Assembly: GCA_030412945.1 (NCBI GenBank)
Contig: JAUHJS010000003.1
Span: 462,349 to 526,348, forward strand
Reading direction: 5' to 3'
Source of the DNA: Shiella aurantiaca
Lineage (GTDB): Bacteria > Bacteroidota > Bacteroidia > Cytophagales > Cyclobacteriaceae
DNA length: 64,000 bases
The notes beneath the pieces are model-generated. The model searched no databases. It saw only the letters and a program-made list of their open reading frames with translations, and was not told the DNA's origin. Below are positions 18,711 through 27,298 of the stretch, piece after piece (within the stretch, counting starts at the first letter, position 1; every line of letters begins with the position of its first letter). The translations under genes and the position numbers were made by a program.

Positions 18711-19493
18711 TCAGTCATTACCATAGCCTTTCATAATTCCTCTTTCGGAACGATGAATGAACTGTATGATATCGTCCTTTTCTTTGGAAGGAGGTAATTC
18801 TTTTTCGATTTTGGCCATGGCCAAGGAGTTGTTCAAGCCGCTCAGATACAGCTGACGGTATACTTCTTGGATTTCCCCGATGCGTTCGTTGGAAAAACCT
18901 CTTCTGCGCAAGCCTATGGTATTGATTCCGGCATAAGAAAGAGGTTCGCGAGCCGCTTTTACAAAAGGAGGAACATCTTTTCGTACCAAGGAGCCACCTG
19001 ATATCATCACATGCGCACCGATTTTCACAAACTGGTGTACAGCACTGGCTCCACCGATAATGGCATAGTCGCCAATTTCAACGTGGCCAGCTACTTGTAC
19101 AGAGTTTACAATAATCACATTATTGCCAATAATACAATCGTGGGCTATGTGGGCATAGGCCATCACCAGGCAATTGCTACCCACCACGGTTTTCATTTTA
19201 TCGTGCGTACCCTTACTGATGGTTACGAACTCACGAATTGTGGTATTGTCGCCAATCTCGGTAGTGGTTTGCTCACCCAAAAACTTAAGGTCTTGGGGAA
19301 TAGAAGAGATTTGCGCGCCCGGGTAGATTTTACAGTTTTTCCCGATACGGGCACCATCACTTATCACCGCATTGGGGCCAATCCAAGAGCCTTCTCCAAT
19401 CTCAACATCTTTGCTGATATAGGCGAATGGCTCAATGGTAACGTTATCAGCAATTTTTGCTTCCGGATGTATATAGGCGAGTGGTTGATTCAT
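18711..19493 (-). CDS. lpxA: UDP-N-acetylglucosamine acyltransferase
   Basis: First acylation step of lipid A: transfer of a 3-hydroxyacyl chain from ACP to UDP-GlcNAc. The 260-residue protein is built of left-handed beta-helix hexapeptide repeats (for example IHPEAKIADNVTIEPFAYIS). The catalytic-histidine region is VMAYAHIAHDCIIGNNVIIV (near 130-150), and the C-terminal helical domain has INTIGLRRRGFSNERI. Order lpxD, lpxC-fabZ, lpxA on the minus strand is standard for Bacteroidota. Confidence 0.95.
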   Translation of the reverse strand: MNQPLAYIHPEAKIADNVTIEPFAYISKDVEIGEGSWIGPNAVISDGARIGKNCKIYPGAQISSIPQDLKFLGEQTTTEIGDNTTIREFVTISKGTHDKMKTVVGSNCLVMAYAHIAHDCIIGNNVIIVNSVQVAGHVEIGDYAIIGGASAVHQFVKIGAHVMISGGSLVRKDVPPFVKAAREPLSYAGINTIGLRRRGFSNERIGEIQEVYRQLYLSGLNNSLAMAKIEKELPPSKEKDDIIQFIHRSERGIMKGYGND

Positions 19494-19513
19494 CTTGGGT
19501 AGAATAATAGATT

Positions 19514-20920
19514 TTATATGGCCGGAGCGGTTTCTTTACGTACGATGCTGGCTGTCATCACAGCTTCACACACCAAAGATGAGCCAACAAATATTTGTCC
19601 GCGCATCTTGGCGATACCGCGTTTGATAGGAGCAATGAGCTCACACTTAATGATAAGCGTATCGCCCGGCAATACCATTTTGCGGAAGCGGCAACTTTCA
19701 ATGCCTATGAAATAAGTCCAGTAGTTTTCAGGATCAGGTACCGTACCCAATACCAAAATACCTCCTGTTTGTGCCATAGCTTCTACTTGAAGTACGCCCG
19801 GCATTACCGGATTTCCCGGAAAATGGCCCATAAAATAGGGCTCATTCATGGTCACATTTTTTATAGCGGCCACGGTAGTTTCATCTACGTGGAATACCTT
19901 GTCAATCAAGAGGAAAGGATAACGATGCGGCAGCGTATTGCTGATTTGATTGATATCCATTACCGGAGGCAACTTGGGATCGTAGTGCGGAATGCTCGAA
20001 TTCAAGTTGGCCATCATCATCTTTTTCAGCTTCTTGGCAAAAGCTACGTTGGCCGCATGCCCTGGACGAGCGGCTAATATTTGCGCTTTCAAAGGACGAC
20101 CCACCAAAGCTAAATCACCCACTACATCTAATAGTTTATGACGAGCCGGCTCGTTTTTGTGGCGAAGCTCCACATTGTTCAAAATACCTTCCTTCTTAAC
20201 TTCTACTTTAGGCTTGTTAAAGAGTTTGGCTATTTCTGCTAGTTCTTCCTCTTTCACTACGCGGTCAACCACCACGATGGCATTATTCAAATCGCCACCT
20301 TTGATAAGATTGTTTTTGTGGAGCATTTCCAGCTCGTGCAAAAAGCAAAAGGTGCGACATGAGGCAATTTCCTTTTCAAACTCGGTAATGCTGTTCAAAG
20401 AAGCATGCTGACTCCCCAATACGGGTGAGTTATAGTCAATCATTACCGTTACCCGATAATCATCGAGGGGCAGGGCAGCCATTTCTACATTGCGCTCCGG
20501 TTCACGATAGAATACGCCTTCCGGCACTTCAAAGAAATTGCGCAAGGCATTCTGTTCTTCAATCCCCGCTTCGTGCAACACGTTGATGAATTGGATAGAG
20601 CTACCATCCATAATAGGAGGCTCAGGACCATCCAACTGAATAAGCACATTGTCGATTTGTAAACCTACCAAGGCGGCTAGCGTGTGCTCTACCGTATAAA
20701 TACGGGCACCACTTTGCTCGATAGTTGTACCACGAGAAATATCCACCACATTGTCGACATCAGCATCTACAATAGGTTCTCCCGGTAAGTCGATTCGTTG
20801 GAATTTGATTCCGTGATTAGGTTTGGCAGGTAAAAAAGTCATATTGGCCTGTACACCTGTGTGAAGTCCCACACCCGAAACGGTTACAGACTTTTTGATG
20901 GTTTGTTGCTTAATATTCAT
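19514..20920 (-). CDS. lpxC-fabZ: Bifunctional LpxC deacetylase / FabZ dehydratase
   Basis: This 468-residue fusion starts with LpxC, the zinc deacetylase that commits UDP-acyl-GlcNAc to lipid A. The start QTIKKSVTVSGVGLHTG, the zinc-site EHTLAALVGLQIDN (histidine near residue 79) and KLLDVVGDLALVG (Asp/His region) are present. From about residue 320 it continues as FabZ, the hydroxyacyl-ACP dehydratase, with LPHRYPFLLIDKV and the active-site GHFPGNPVMPGVLQVEAMAQ. The fusion is known in Bacteroidota and couples hydroxyacyl-chain supply to lipid A. It overlaps lpxD by 11 bases. Confidence 0.96.
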   Translation of the reverse strand: MNIKQQTIKKSVTVSGVGLHTGVQANMTFLPAKPNHGIKFQRIDLPGEPIVDADVDNVVDISRGTTIEQSGARIYTVEHTLAALVGLQIDNVLIQLDGPEPPIMDGSSIQFINVLHEAGIEEQNALRNFFEVPEGVFYREPERNVEMAALPLDDYRVTVMIDYNSPVLGSQHASLNSITEFEKEIASCRTFCFLHELEMLHKNNLIKGGDLNNAIVVVDRVVKEEELAEIAKLFNKPKVEVKKEGILNNVELRHKNEPARHKLLDVVGDLALVGRPLKAQILAARPGHAANVAFAKKLKKMMMANLNSSIPHYDPKLPPVMDINQISNTLPHRYPFLLIDKVFHVDETTVAAIKNVTMNEPYFMGHFPGNPVMPGVLQVEAMAQTGGILVLGTVPDPENYWTYFIGIESCRFRKMVLPGDTLIIKCELIAPIKRGIAKMRGQIFVGSSLVCEAVMTASIVRKETAPAI

Positions 20921-21968
20921 TATTCTTTAAAGATGCGGGCAAATTTAGTACTTTTTCTTCAAGTGCTCTCAATTGCTTCACCAAATCGGGAAGTTTCTTA
21001 AAGGCGGCATAGGTTTTAAGGTAACTGCCGTGGTCGAAGGCGGGACTGCCCATCCATACGGTGCCTTCTTCGGTAATGGTTTTGCTGATGCCGGATTGTG
21101 CAGCTATGGTGGTTTTATTGGCGATTTGCAGGTGACCTACTATGCCCACTTGCCCGGCTACTACACAGTTTTCGCCTACTTTGGCCGAGCCTGAAATACC
21201 CGCTTGAGCAGCTACTACGGTATTTTTACCCACCTCTACATTATGGGCAATCTGAATTAGATTATCAAGTTTTACGCCTTTTCGGATAATGGTAGAACCC
21301 ATGGTTGCGCAGTCGATTACGGTATTGGCACCGATATCTACATTGTCTTCGATGATTACATTGCCTAGTTGGGGGATGGTTTTGTACGTACCATCGGCCT
21401 GTGGAGCAAAGCCGAATCCATCACTGCCGATTACAGTACCTGAATGGATAACACAGTGGCTTCCTATCACGGTTTTGCTATATACTTTTACGCCCGCATA
21501 AATGATGGTGTTGTCGCCAATGGTCACATTATCACCGATATAGGCATTGGGATAGATTTTTACATTCTTTCCGATTTTTACCTGGTGACCGATATAAGAA
21601 AATGCCCCGCGGTAAATCCCTTCACCCACTTCTGACTTGTCACCAATAAAGGAGGGTTGTTCCACGCCTTGCTTTTGAAAGCTGATAAGTTGATGGTATT
21701 GTTCTAATAATAGGGTAAAGCTGGTATAAGGATCGTCAACAAGAATAAGGCTAGGATGGATTTCTTTCTGGGCAACAAAGCCTTTTTTGGCAATTACTGC
21801 ACCTGCCTGAGAAGTGTATAGGTAGTTCTCGTATTTAGGGTTTGACAAGAAAGAAATGTCCGAAGGGCCGGCCGTTTCTATCTTTCCTAGATTATTGATT
21901 TTTCTAGTGCCATCTCCTACCACTTCTCCGCCTAGCATCGAGGCAATCTGGCTAACGCTAAATTCCAT
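20910..21968 (-). CDS. lpxD: UDP-3-O-(3-hydroxyacyl)glucosamine N-acyltransferase
   Basis: Third lipid A step, N-acylation of UDP-3-O-acyl-glucosamine. The 352-residue protein has an N-terminal uridine-binding domain with ISFLSNPKYENYLYTSQAGAV. A long hexapeptide-repeat beta helix follows, containing HSGTVIGSDGFGFAP and the catalytic-histidine region LIQIAHNVEVGKNTVVAAQAG. The length is typical. It heads the lipid A gene set on the minus strand. Confidence 0.95.
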   Translation of the reverse strand: MEFSVSQIASMLGGEVVGDGTRKINNLGKIETAGPSDISFLSNPKYENYLYTSQAGAVIAKKGFVAQKEIHPSLILVDDPYTSFTLLLEQYHQLISFQKQGVEQPSFIGDKSEVGEGIYRGAFSYIGHQVKIGKNVKIYPNAYIGDNVTIGDNTIIYAGVKVYSKTVIGSHCVIHSGTVIGSDGFGFAPQADGTYKTIPQLGNVIIEDNVDIGANTVIDCATMGSTIIRKGVKLDNLIQIAHNVEVGKNTVVAAQAGISGSAKVGENCVVAGQVGIVGHLQIANKTTIAAQSGISKTITEEGTVWMGSPAFDHGSYLKTYAAFKKLPDLVKQLRALEEKVLNLPASLKNNEY

Positions 21969-21993
21969 TTAGTAAAGCTAAAATAACACAAAC

Positions 21994-23229
21994 TTAATCT
22001 TGCAAAGTTACACTTTTGGGCCAGCAAAGGTAATTTTTTCGTACAATTTTGCTCATGGCCTTAATGTTGGGCAAATCAGAGGCTTTGGTGATTTCCACAA
22101 TGGCACCCGATTTTAGCCGTATATTGATTTTCTGTTTTTCCATCAAATAGGCCGAATTAGAAAGTACGCCTTTGTCTATCAGGAACTCAGCTTCATTTTC
22201 CGATACCTGCATTTGCTGAGCAATGCTTTGTTTGACCTTACTTATCTCTTCTTTGCTACTCGGGTTAGGCCCTAACTTGATGGTGAAAAGTTGCCTACCT
22301 AGAAGGCTGCTTGCCAGGTAGGAGAGTACCTTGTCGGGATGATTTTCAGCTGATTTTATAGCCGACCATATGTCAAAATCATCCAAAGCAAGGTAATGGC
22401 GCAAGACCTCTTCTTGGGTAGTGAGGATATCAAAGCGTACCGGATTTTGTAAAAAGTATTTCAATGCGGCCGAACCCTCTACATAATGGCCTTTTTGTAC
22501 CAAATATTTCGCCCTTTTGATAAATAAAGTGAGCATCTTTTCGGCACTTACGGCTGTTTTGTGTAGGTAAACTTGCCAATACATCAAACGTCTGGCGCCC
22601 AGAAAGTTCTCAATCGAATAAATTCCTTTTTCTTCCACCACCAGCTCATCGTTTTCTATGCTCAGCATCTCGATGATACGGTTTACCCCAATAGTACCTT
22701 CAAACACTCCAGTGAAAAAGCAGTCTCGGTTGAGGTAATCCAATCGGTCGATATCCAACTGGCTGCTGACCAAGCTGTGCAAAAACTTGCGGTGATAGGT
22801 ATTGGTAAAGATGGCGATGGCCATATCGAGCTTGCCTTTAAACTGCTCATTGAGCGATTTCATCAGTAGTAAAGAAAGCTCTTCATGGTGTAGGCTTTTT
22901 ATTAGGCTAAACTCTAGCGTATGCGAAAAGGGGCCGTGACCTACATCGTGCAACAAAATGGCAATTTGTGCGGCTTGATATTCTTCGGGACTTATCATGT
23001 GCCCCTTGCTCCTCAAGCTATCTAAAGCATTGCCCATCAGGTGCATGGCGCCCATGGCATGATGAAAACGCGTATGAAGCGCCCCGGGATATACATAATC
23101 AGTCAAACCTAGCTGTTTGATTCTCCGTAACCGTTGGAAGTACGGATGCTCTATAATCTGGTAAATCAAATCATCGTTTACGGTGATAAACCCGTAAAGC
23201 GGGTCACTAAAAATCTTTTTTTTAGCCAA
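21994..23229 (-). CDS. HD-domain phosphohydrolase (dGTPase-like)
   Basis: The 411-residue protein carries HD-superfamily metal-binding motifs: HTRFHHAMGAMHLM (near residue 54), the LLHDVGHGPFSHTLE double motif (near residue 93), and a later SSQLDIDRLDYLNRD aspartate. This arrangement matches the deoxynucleoside triphosphate triphosphohydrolase/SAMHD1-like family of Bacteroidota. The substrate is inferred. It is divergent from porX with a 42-base gap. Confidence 0.87.
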   Translation of the reverse strand: MAKKKIFSDPLYGFITVNDDLIYQIIEHPYFQRLRRIKQLGLTDYVYPGALHTRFHHAMGAMHLMGNALDSLRSKGHMISPEEYQAAQIAILLHDVGHGPFSHTLEFSLIKSLHHEELSLLLMKSLNEQFKGKLDMAIAIFTNTYHRKFLHSLVSSQLDIDRLDYLNRDCFFTGVFEGTIGVNRIIEMLSIENDELVVEEKGIYSIENFLGARRLMYWQVYLHKTAVSAEKMLTLFIKRAKYLVQKGHYVEGSAALKYFLQNPVRFDILTTQEEVLRHYLALDDFDIWSAIKSAENHPDKVLSYLASSLLGRQLFTIKLGPNPSSKEEISKVKQSIAQQMQVSENEAEFLIDKGVLSNSAYLMEKQKINIRLKSGAIVEITKASDLPNIKAMSKIVRKNYLCWPKSVTLQD

Positions 23230-23271
23230 GGTTATGTTGAATAAGTGAATTTATTGCCTAATTTATCGACT

Positions 23272-24831
23272 ATGCAAAGATATAGTATTTTATGGGCCGA
23301 TGATGAAATCGACCTGCTAAAACCACACATTCTGTTTCTCACCGCCAAAGGCTACGACATCACACCTGTGAACAACGGGGCTGAGGCTATTGATAAATGT
23401 AATTCCGAAACATTCGATATCGTTTTTTTGGATGAAAACATGCCCGGCATGAGCGGGCTTGAGGCATTGACTTTTATAAAAGCGAGCAAGCCCAATCTTC
23501 CTGTAATCATGATTACCAAAAGTGAGGAAGAGTACATTATGGAAGAGGCTATTGGTTCTAAGATTGCCGATTACCTGATAAAACCCCTCAACCCTAATCA
23601 AATCCTGATTTCAGTTAAGAAAATATTGGACAATAAGCGACTGGTAAACCAAAAAACCACTATGGGCTACCAGCAGGATTTTAGAAATATCATGATGGCC
23701 TTCAACGACCACATGAGTCATTCGGAATGGGCAGATTTGTATAAAAAGCTAGTGTATTGGGAAATAGAGATGGAGCAAACCGATAACAAAGGTATGGCTG
23801 AGGTACTCGAGACCCAGAAAAGTGAAGCCAATGCCAATTTTACTAAGTTTATAAGCAAGAACTATGAATCGTGGCTTAACGATGCATCTGTAGATAAACC
23901 TCTTCTGAGTCATCAACTTATGAAGAAAAAGGTGTTTCCCGAGCTAGGCGAGCAACCTGTTTTTTTCATCCTGATTGATAACCTCCGCTACGACCAGTGG
24001 AAGATTATCGAGAAAGACGTGGCCGAACTATTCACCATCAAGCAAGAAGAAAGCTATTTCAGTATTTTGCCTACCACAACGGCTTATGCCCGAAATGCCA
24101 TCTTCTCGGGCATGTTGCCTTTGGATATGGCCAAATATCACCCCGACCTCTGGAGTAATGAAGGGGACGATGAAGGGAAGAATAACAATGAAGAGGAATT
24201 TTTGCGCAGGCAATTGAAAAAGCAGACGCTGCAAATCAAGATGAGCTATCATAAGATTATACATGCCTCGCAGGGGAAGCAGTTGTATGATAACCTACCC
24301 AATTTGATGCATAATTCATTGAACGTGTTGGTGTATAATTTCGTGGATATGCTTTCGCATGCACGCACCGATATGCAAATGATACGGGAGCTTGCCCCCG
24401 ATGAAGGTGCCTATCGTTCGCTTACGCTGAGTTGGTTCAATCATTCCTCCCTGTTCGATACCCTCAAATGGTTGTCTGAAAAGAAAGTAAAAGTGATACT
24501 CACTACCGATCACGGCACTATTCGGGTGAAAAAGCCTTTTAAAATTGTAGGGGATAGAAATACCAATACCAACCTACGCTATAAGCAAGGCAAAAACTTG
24601 GGTTACGAGGGTAATAACGTACTGGAAGTCCGCAAACCGGAAAGCTTCTTTTTGCCTCGTACTAATGTGTCCACCTCGTATGTATTTGCTACGGACGATA
24701 CCTTTTTTGCTTACCCCAATAACTACAATCAGTACGTGAGTATCTACAAAGACACCTTTCAGCATGGGGGAGTTTCGCTCGAAGAAATGATAATTCCTTT
24801 TATTTTGCTAACTTCGAAATCGAGTCGATAA
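23272..24831 (+). CDS. porX: PorX: response regulator with PglZ domain controlling type IX secretion
   Basis: The product is about 519 residues from the ATG at 23272; an upstream in-frame TTG at 23245 would add only nine residues. Residues 1-120 form a receiver domain with acidic DDE (10-12), phospho-acceptor D54 in VFLDENMPG and the MITK segment. The C-terminal ~300 residues form a PglZ/alkaline-phosphatase-like domain with FFILIDNLRYDQW, STTTAYARNAIFSGMLP and ILTTDHGTIRV, which hold metal-binding residues. In Porphyromonas, PorX with PorY and SigP controls the type IX secretion genes. It fits the T9SS-type cargo at 4309. Confidence 0.92.
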   Translation: MQRYSILWADDEIDLLKPHILFLTAKGYDITPVNNGAEAIDKCNSETFDIVFLDENMPGMSGLEALTFIKASKPNLPVIMITKSEEEYIMEEAIGSKIADYLIKPLNPNQILISVKKILDNKRLVNQKTTMGYQQDFRNIMMAFNDHMSHSEWADLYKKLVYWEIEMEQTDNKGMAEVLETQKSEANANFTKFISKNYESWLNDASVDKPLLSHQLMKKKVFPELGEQPVFFILIDNLRYDQWKIIEKDVAELFTIKQEESYFSILPTTTAYARNAIFSGMLPLDMAKYHPDLWSNEGDDEGKNNNEEEFLRRQLKKQTLQIKMSYHKIIHASQGKQLYDNLPNLMHNSLNVLVYNFVDMLSHARTDMQMIRELAPDEGAYRSLTLSWFNHSSLFDTLKWLSEKKVKVILTTDHGTIRVKKPFKIVGDRNTNTNLRYKQGKNLGYEGNNVLEVRKPESFFLPRTNVSTSYVFATDDTFFAYPNNYNQYVSIYKDTFQHGGVSLEEMIIPFILLTSKSSR

Positions 24832-24839
24832 ACGGAGCG

Positions 24840-25259
24840 ATGATTTGGGAAAATGTGAGGCAAGAAGAGCTTGCTACAGTAGCTAGGGAAGTATTAGCGA
24901 AGGCCAAGGGCCATACAGTTTGGTTGTTAGAAGGGGAGATGGGCGCAGGGAAAACCACCTTTATAAAGGCACTTTGTCAAGAGCTAAAGGTGAAAGATGC
25001 AGTAAGCAGCCCTTCGTATGCCTTGGTGAATCAATACCTCAGCGAGGATGGAGAAGAAATCTATCATTTTGACTTTTATCGCATTAAGGACGCCTGGGAA
25101 GCACAAGAAATTGGCACCGAGGAATACCTGGCAAGTGGGAATTTATGCTTGATTGAATGGTCAGAGCGCATTGCACCCTTATTGCCTACCGATGTTCTTA
25201 CTGTATATATTACTATTTCATCCGATACTACACGAACCATACGCGTTGATTTTCCATGA
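24840..25259 (+). CDS. tsaE: tRNA threonylcarbamoyladenosine biosynthesis ATPase TsaE
   Basis: Accessory ATPase for t6A37 modification of ANN-decoding tRNAs. The 139-residue length is typical. The P-loop is GEMGAGKTTFIKALCQ (near residue 34), then SSPSYALVNQY and the FDFYRI and LIEWSERI motifs. It lies 8 bases after porX and overlaps ald by 4 bases (ATGA). Confidence 0.94.
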   Translation: MIWENVRQEELATVAREVLAKAKGHTVWLLEGEMGAGKTTFIKALCQELKVKDAVSSPSYALVNQYLSEDGEEIYHFDFYRIKDAWEAQEIGTEEYLASGNLCLIEWSERIAPLLPTDVLTVYITISSDTTRTIRVDFP

Positions 25260-26479
25260 ATAAGCCTACATCCGGATTTGAAAAACTGGCCAAAGAATCA
25301 AGTCTTTATCCGCAAGAGTCTTTATTAAAAGTGAAAGAAGGGAAAAACGCTCTCTTTATTGGCGTTCCCAAGGAAACCTCTTTACAAGAAAACCGAGTGC
25401 CGCTCACACCTGAGGCGGTAGCTATTTTGGTACTCAATGGACACGAAGTATGGATTGAGGCCGGTGCCGGAGCGGGTTCTAAATTTAGCGATAAGGAGTT
25501 CAGCGATGTGGGGGCTAAAATCGTGTACAATACCAAAGAAGTGTATGAAGCCAATATTATTCTTAAAATTGAGCCTCCCACTTTAGAAGAGATAGAAATG
25601 ATTAAGCCGGGCCGAACCATAATTTCGGCCATTCAGCTCGGTAGCCAGTCGCCCAAATACATACAAGCTATCAATGAGCGCAAGCTTACGGCCATTGCCT
25701 ACGAACTCATTGAAGATAAAGTAGGAGGAATGCCCTTTGTGCGTTCCATGAGCGAAATTGCGGGTAGTACCGTTATGCTCATTGCGGCCGAATATTTAAG
25801 TAGTGTAAATCATGGTAGGGGTATTATTTTAGGTGGAATTACAGGCGTGCCACCCACTAAAGTAGTAATTCTAGGAGCGGGAACCGTAGCCGAATATGCG
25901 GCCAGAACGGCTTTGGGCCTAGGGGCTGAAATTCAGATATTTGACAGCCATATCTATAAACTTCGCAGAATCAAACATACCCTTGGCCAACAGGTGTACA
26001 CGGCTACTATCGATACCACCTTACTTAGCGAATCGCTCAAAAATGCCGATGTGGTAATTGGCGCTATTCGTGCCGAGCGCGGTCGCAATAAATGTGTAGT
26101 AACGGAAGAAATGGTGGCCGCCATGAAGCCCGATTCGATCATAATAGATGTGAGCATCGATCAAGGAGGATGCGTAGAAACCTCCGAAATTACCACGCAT
26201 GATAGACCTATCTTCAAAAAACATGGCGTAATTCACTATTGTGTGCCCAATATTGCCTCTCGGGTAGCGCGTACCGCCACCTATGCTTTTAGTAATATCA
26301 TTTCGCACATGCTGCTACAAGCCGCTGAAATGGGCGGTATGGAAGATATGATTTTCAATAGTCGCTGGTTTATGCGGGGGGTATATTGCTATAAAGGCTA
26401 TTTGACCAATGCCCACGTGGCCCGTAAGTTCAACCTCAAGCACAAAGATTTGAATTTGTTTATGGCAGCCCGTTTTTAA
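25256..26479 (+). CDS. ald: Alanine dehydrogenase / PNT-like NAD-dependent dehydrogenase
   Basis: NAD-dependent interconversion of alanine and pyruvate. The 407-residue protein has the N-terminal AlaDH/PNT motif GVPKETSLQENRVPLTPEAV. The HEVWIEAGAGAGS segment, the nucleotide-binding VVILGAGTVAEYAARTALGLGA (near residue 205) and the VIGAIRAERG and IIDVSIDQGG motifs follow. The roughly 30-residue N-terminal extension is usual for the Bacteroidota form. A transhydrogenase-like role is less likely because no membrane subunit is present. Confidence 0.88.
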   Translation: MNKPTSGFEKLAKESSLYPQESLLKVKEGKNALFIGVPKETSLQENRVPLTPEAVAILVLNGHEVWIEAGAGAGSKFSDKEFSDVGAKIVYNTKEVYEANIILKIEPPTLEEIEMIKPGRTIISAIQLGSQSPKYIQAINERKLTAIAYELIEDKVGGMPFVRSMSEIAGSTVMLIAAEYLSSVNHGRGIILGGITGVPPTKVVILGAGTVAEYAARTALGLGAEIQIFDSHIYKLRRIKHTLGQQVYTATIDTTLLSESLKNADVVIGAIRAERGRNKCVVTEEMVAAMKPDSIIIDVSIDQGGCVETSEITTHDRPIFKKHGVIHYCVPNIASRVARTATYAFSNIISHMLLQAAEMGGMEDMIFNSRWFMRGVYCYKGYLTNAHVARKFNLKHKDLNLFMAARF

Positions 26480-26549
26480 AGTCAGATATGTCTATACCTT
26501 ATTTACTTTTTCCAGTTAGTATTTACAAGGAAATTTGATAGCTTAAGGT

Positions 26550-27023
26550 ATGGATTTTAAAAGATTAACCCTATATGTAGATACTTCTGTTTTAGGGGGT
26601 TATTTCGATATCGAGTTTGCAAAAGAAACACAAAAACTTTTCGATAATCTATCAGAGTCGAAATATGATATCATGTACTCCTCCGTGACGGAAGATGAAT
26701 TGTTGTATGCACCTGAGCCCGTTCAAGAACTTTTAAACCAAATCCCTCAAAAACTTAAAAGGAGGGTTGAGTTAACAGAAGAGGCAGTACAATTGGCGGA
26801 CACATATATAAAAGAAAAGGTCGTTGGTAAAACAAGCCGAGAAGACTGTTTTCATATTGCATTGGCTACCATACATAAAGCTGATGTGCTTGTAAGTTGG
26901 AACTTTAAACACATAGTTAATATTTTTAGAATAAGAGGGTATAATGCGGTGAATTTGAAACTTGGCTATGCGCAAATTGATATTCGTTCGCCCAAAGACA
27001 TTATAGACAATGAAGAAGAGTAA
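26550..27023 (+). CDS. PIN-domain protein, possible toxin
   Basis: The 157-residue protein has the conserved acids of a PIN nuclease: LYVDTSVLGGYFD (Asp near residue 10), SSVTEDELLYAP (Glu), and REDCFHIALATIHKADVLVSWN (Asp near 112, then W-N). Some VapC-type toxins share this fold and cleave RNA. It overlaps a tiny downstream gene by 14 bases, suggesting a toxin-antitoxin-like pair in which the partner follows the PIN gene. Nuclease activity is inferred. Confidence 0.78.
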   Translation: MDFKRLTLYVDTSVLGGYFDIEFAKETQKLFDNLSESKYDIMYSSVTEDELLYAPEPVQELLNQIPQKLKRRVELTEEAVQLADTYIKEKVVGKTSREDCFHIALATIHKADVLVSWNFKHIVNIFRIRGYNAVNLKLGYAQIDIRSPKDIIDNEEE

Positions 27024-27171
27024 AGAAAAAAGTGTGATCAAAGGCTTTGAGGCCGTAAAGTTTATGAGGAAAGTTCGAGATGAAATTTCGAAAGATATTG
27101 CGGATATGGACTTTCAAGAAATAAAAAAGTATTTCGAAAATCGTAGACTAAAAATAAGTATCAAGAAATAA
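27010..27171 (+). CDS. 53-residue protein paired with the PIN gene, candidate antitoxin
   Basis: An ATG at 27010 opens 53 highly charged codons ending at the TAA at 27169-27171. The sequence runs from MKKSKEKSVIKGFEAVKFM to MDFQEIKKYFENRRLKISIK. It is rich in Lys, Glu and Asp and looks helical. It overlaps the PIN gene by 14 bases in another frame, an arrangement that implies translational coupling. An antitoxin role is inferred from size, charge and position only. Confidence 0.6.
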   Translation: MKKSKEKSVIKGFEAVKFMRKVRDEISKDIADMDFQEIKKYFENRRLKISIKK

Positions 27172-27202
27172 GATGCCCATTAAAGGTGCAAGTTGCTGTT
27201 AG

Positions 27203-27232
27203 TTGAAAGTTCGAGACTGTTTACTAACTTTG
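27203..27232 (+). promoter_or_regulatory. Predicted promoter of the FkbM/SET operon
   Basis: TTG (27203-27205), 19 bases, then TAACTTTG (27225-27232) is an exact match to the Bacteroidota consensus. It gives a leader of about 60 bases. Confidence 0.65.
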
Positions 27233-27238
27233 GCTTCC

Positions 27239-27259
27239 CATTACGGAGGTGCCGTAATG
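27239..27259. promoter_or_regulatory. Perfect dyad at the predicted transcription start
   Basis: CATTACGG (27239-27246) and CCGTAATG (27252-27259) form an 8-bp inverted repeat with an AGGTG loop, right where transcription should begin. It could be an operator or a 5'-end RNA hairpin. It has no T tract, so a terminator is unlikely. Confidence 0.45.
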
Positions 27260-27298
27260 ACTTCTATCAATAGCTATCGGGTCTAGTTACTTTTCTTC

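Noticed and set aside
19514..20920. LpxC-FabZ fusion as a novelty
   Set aside because: The fusion is established in Bacteroidota and is expected here.
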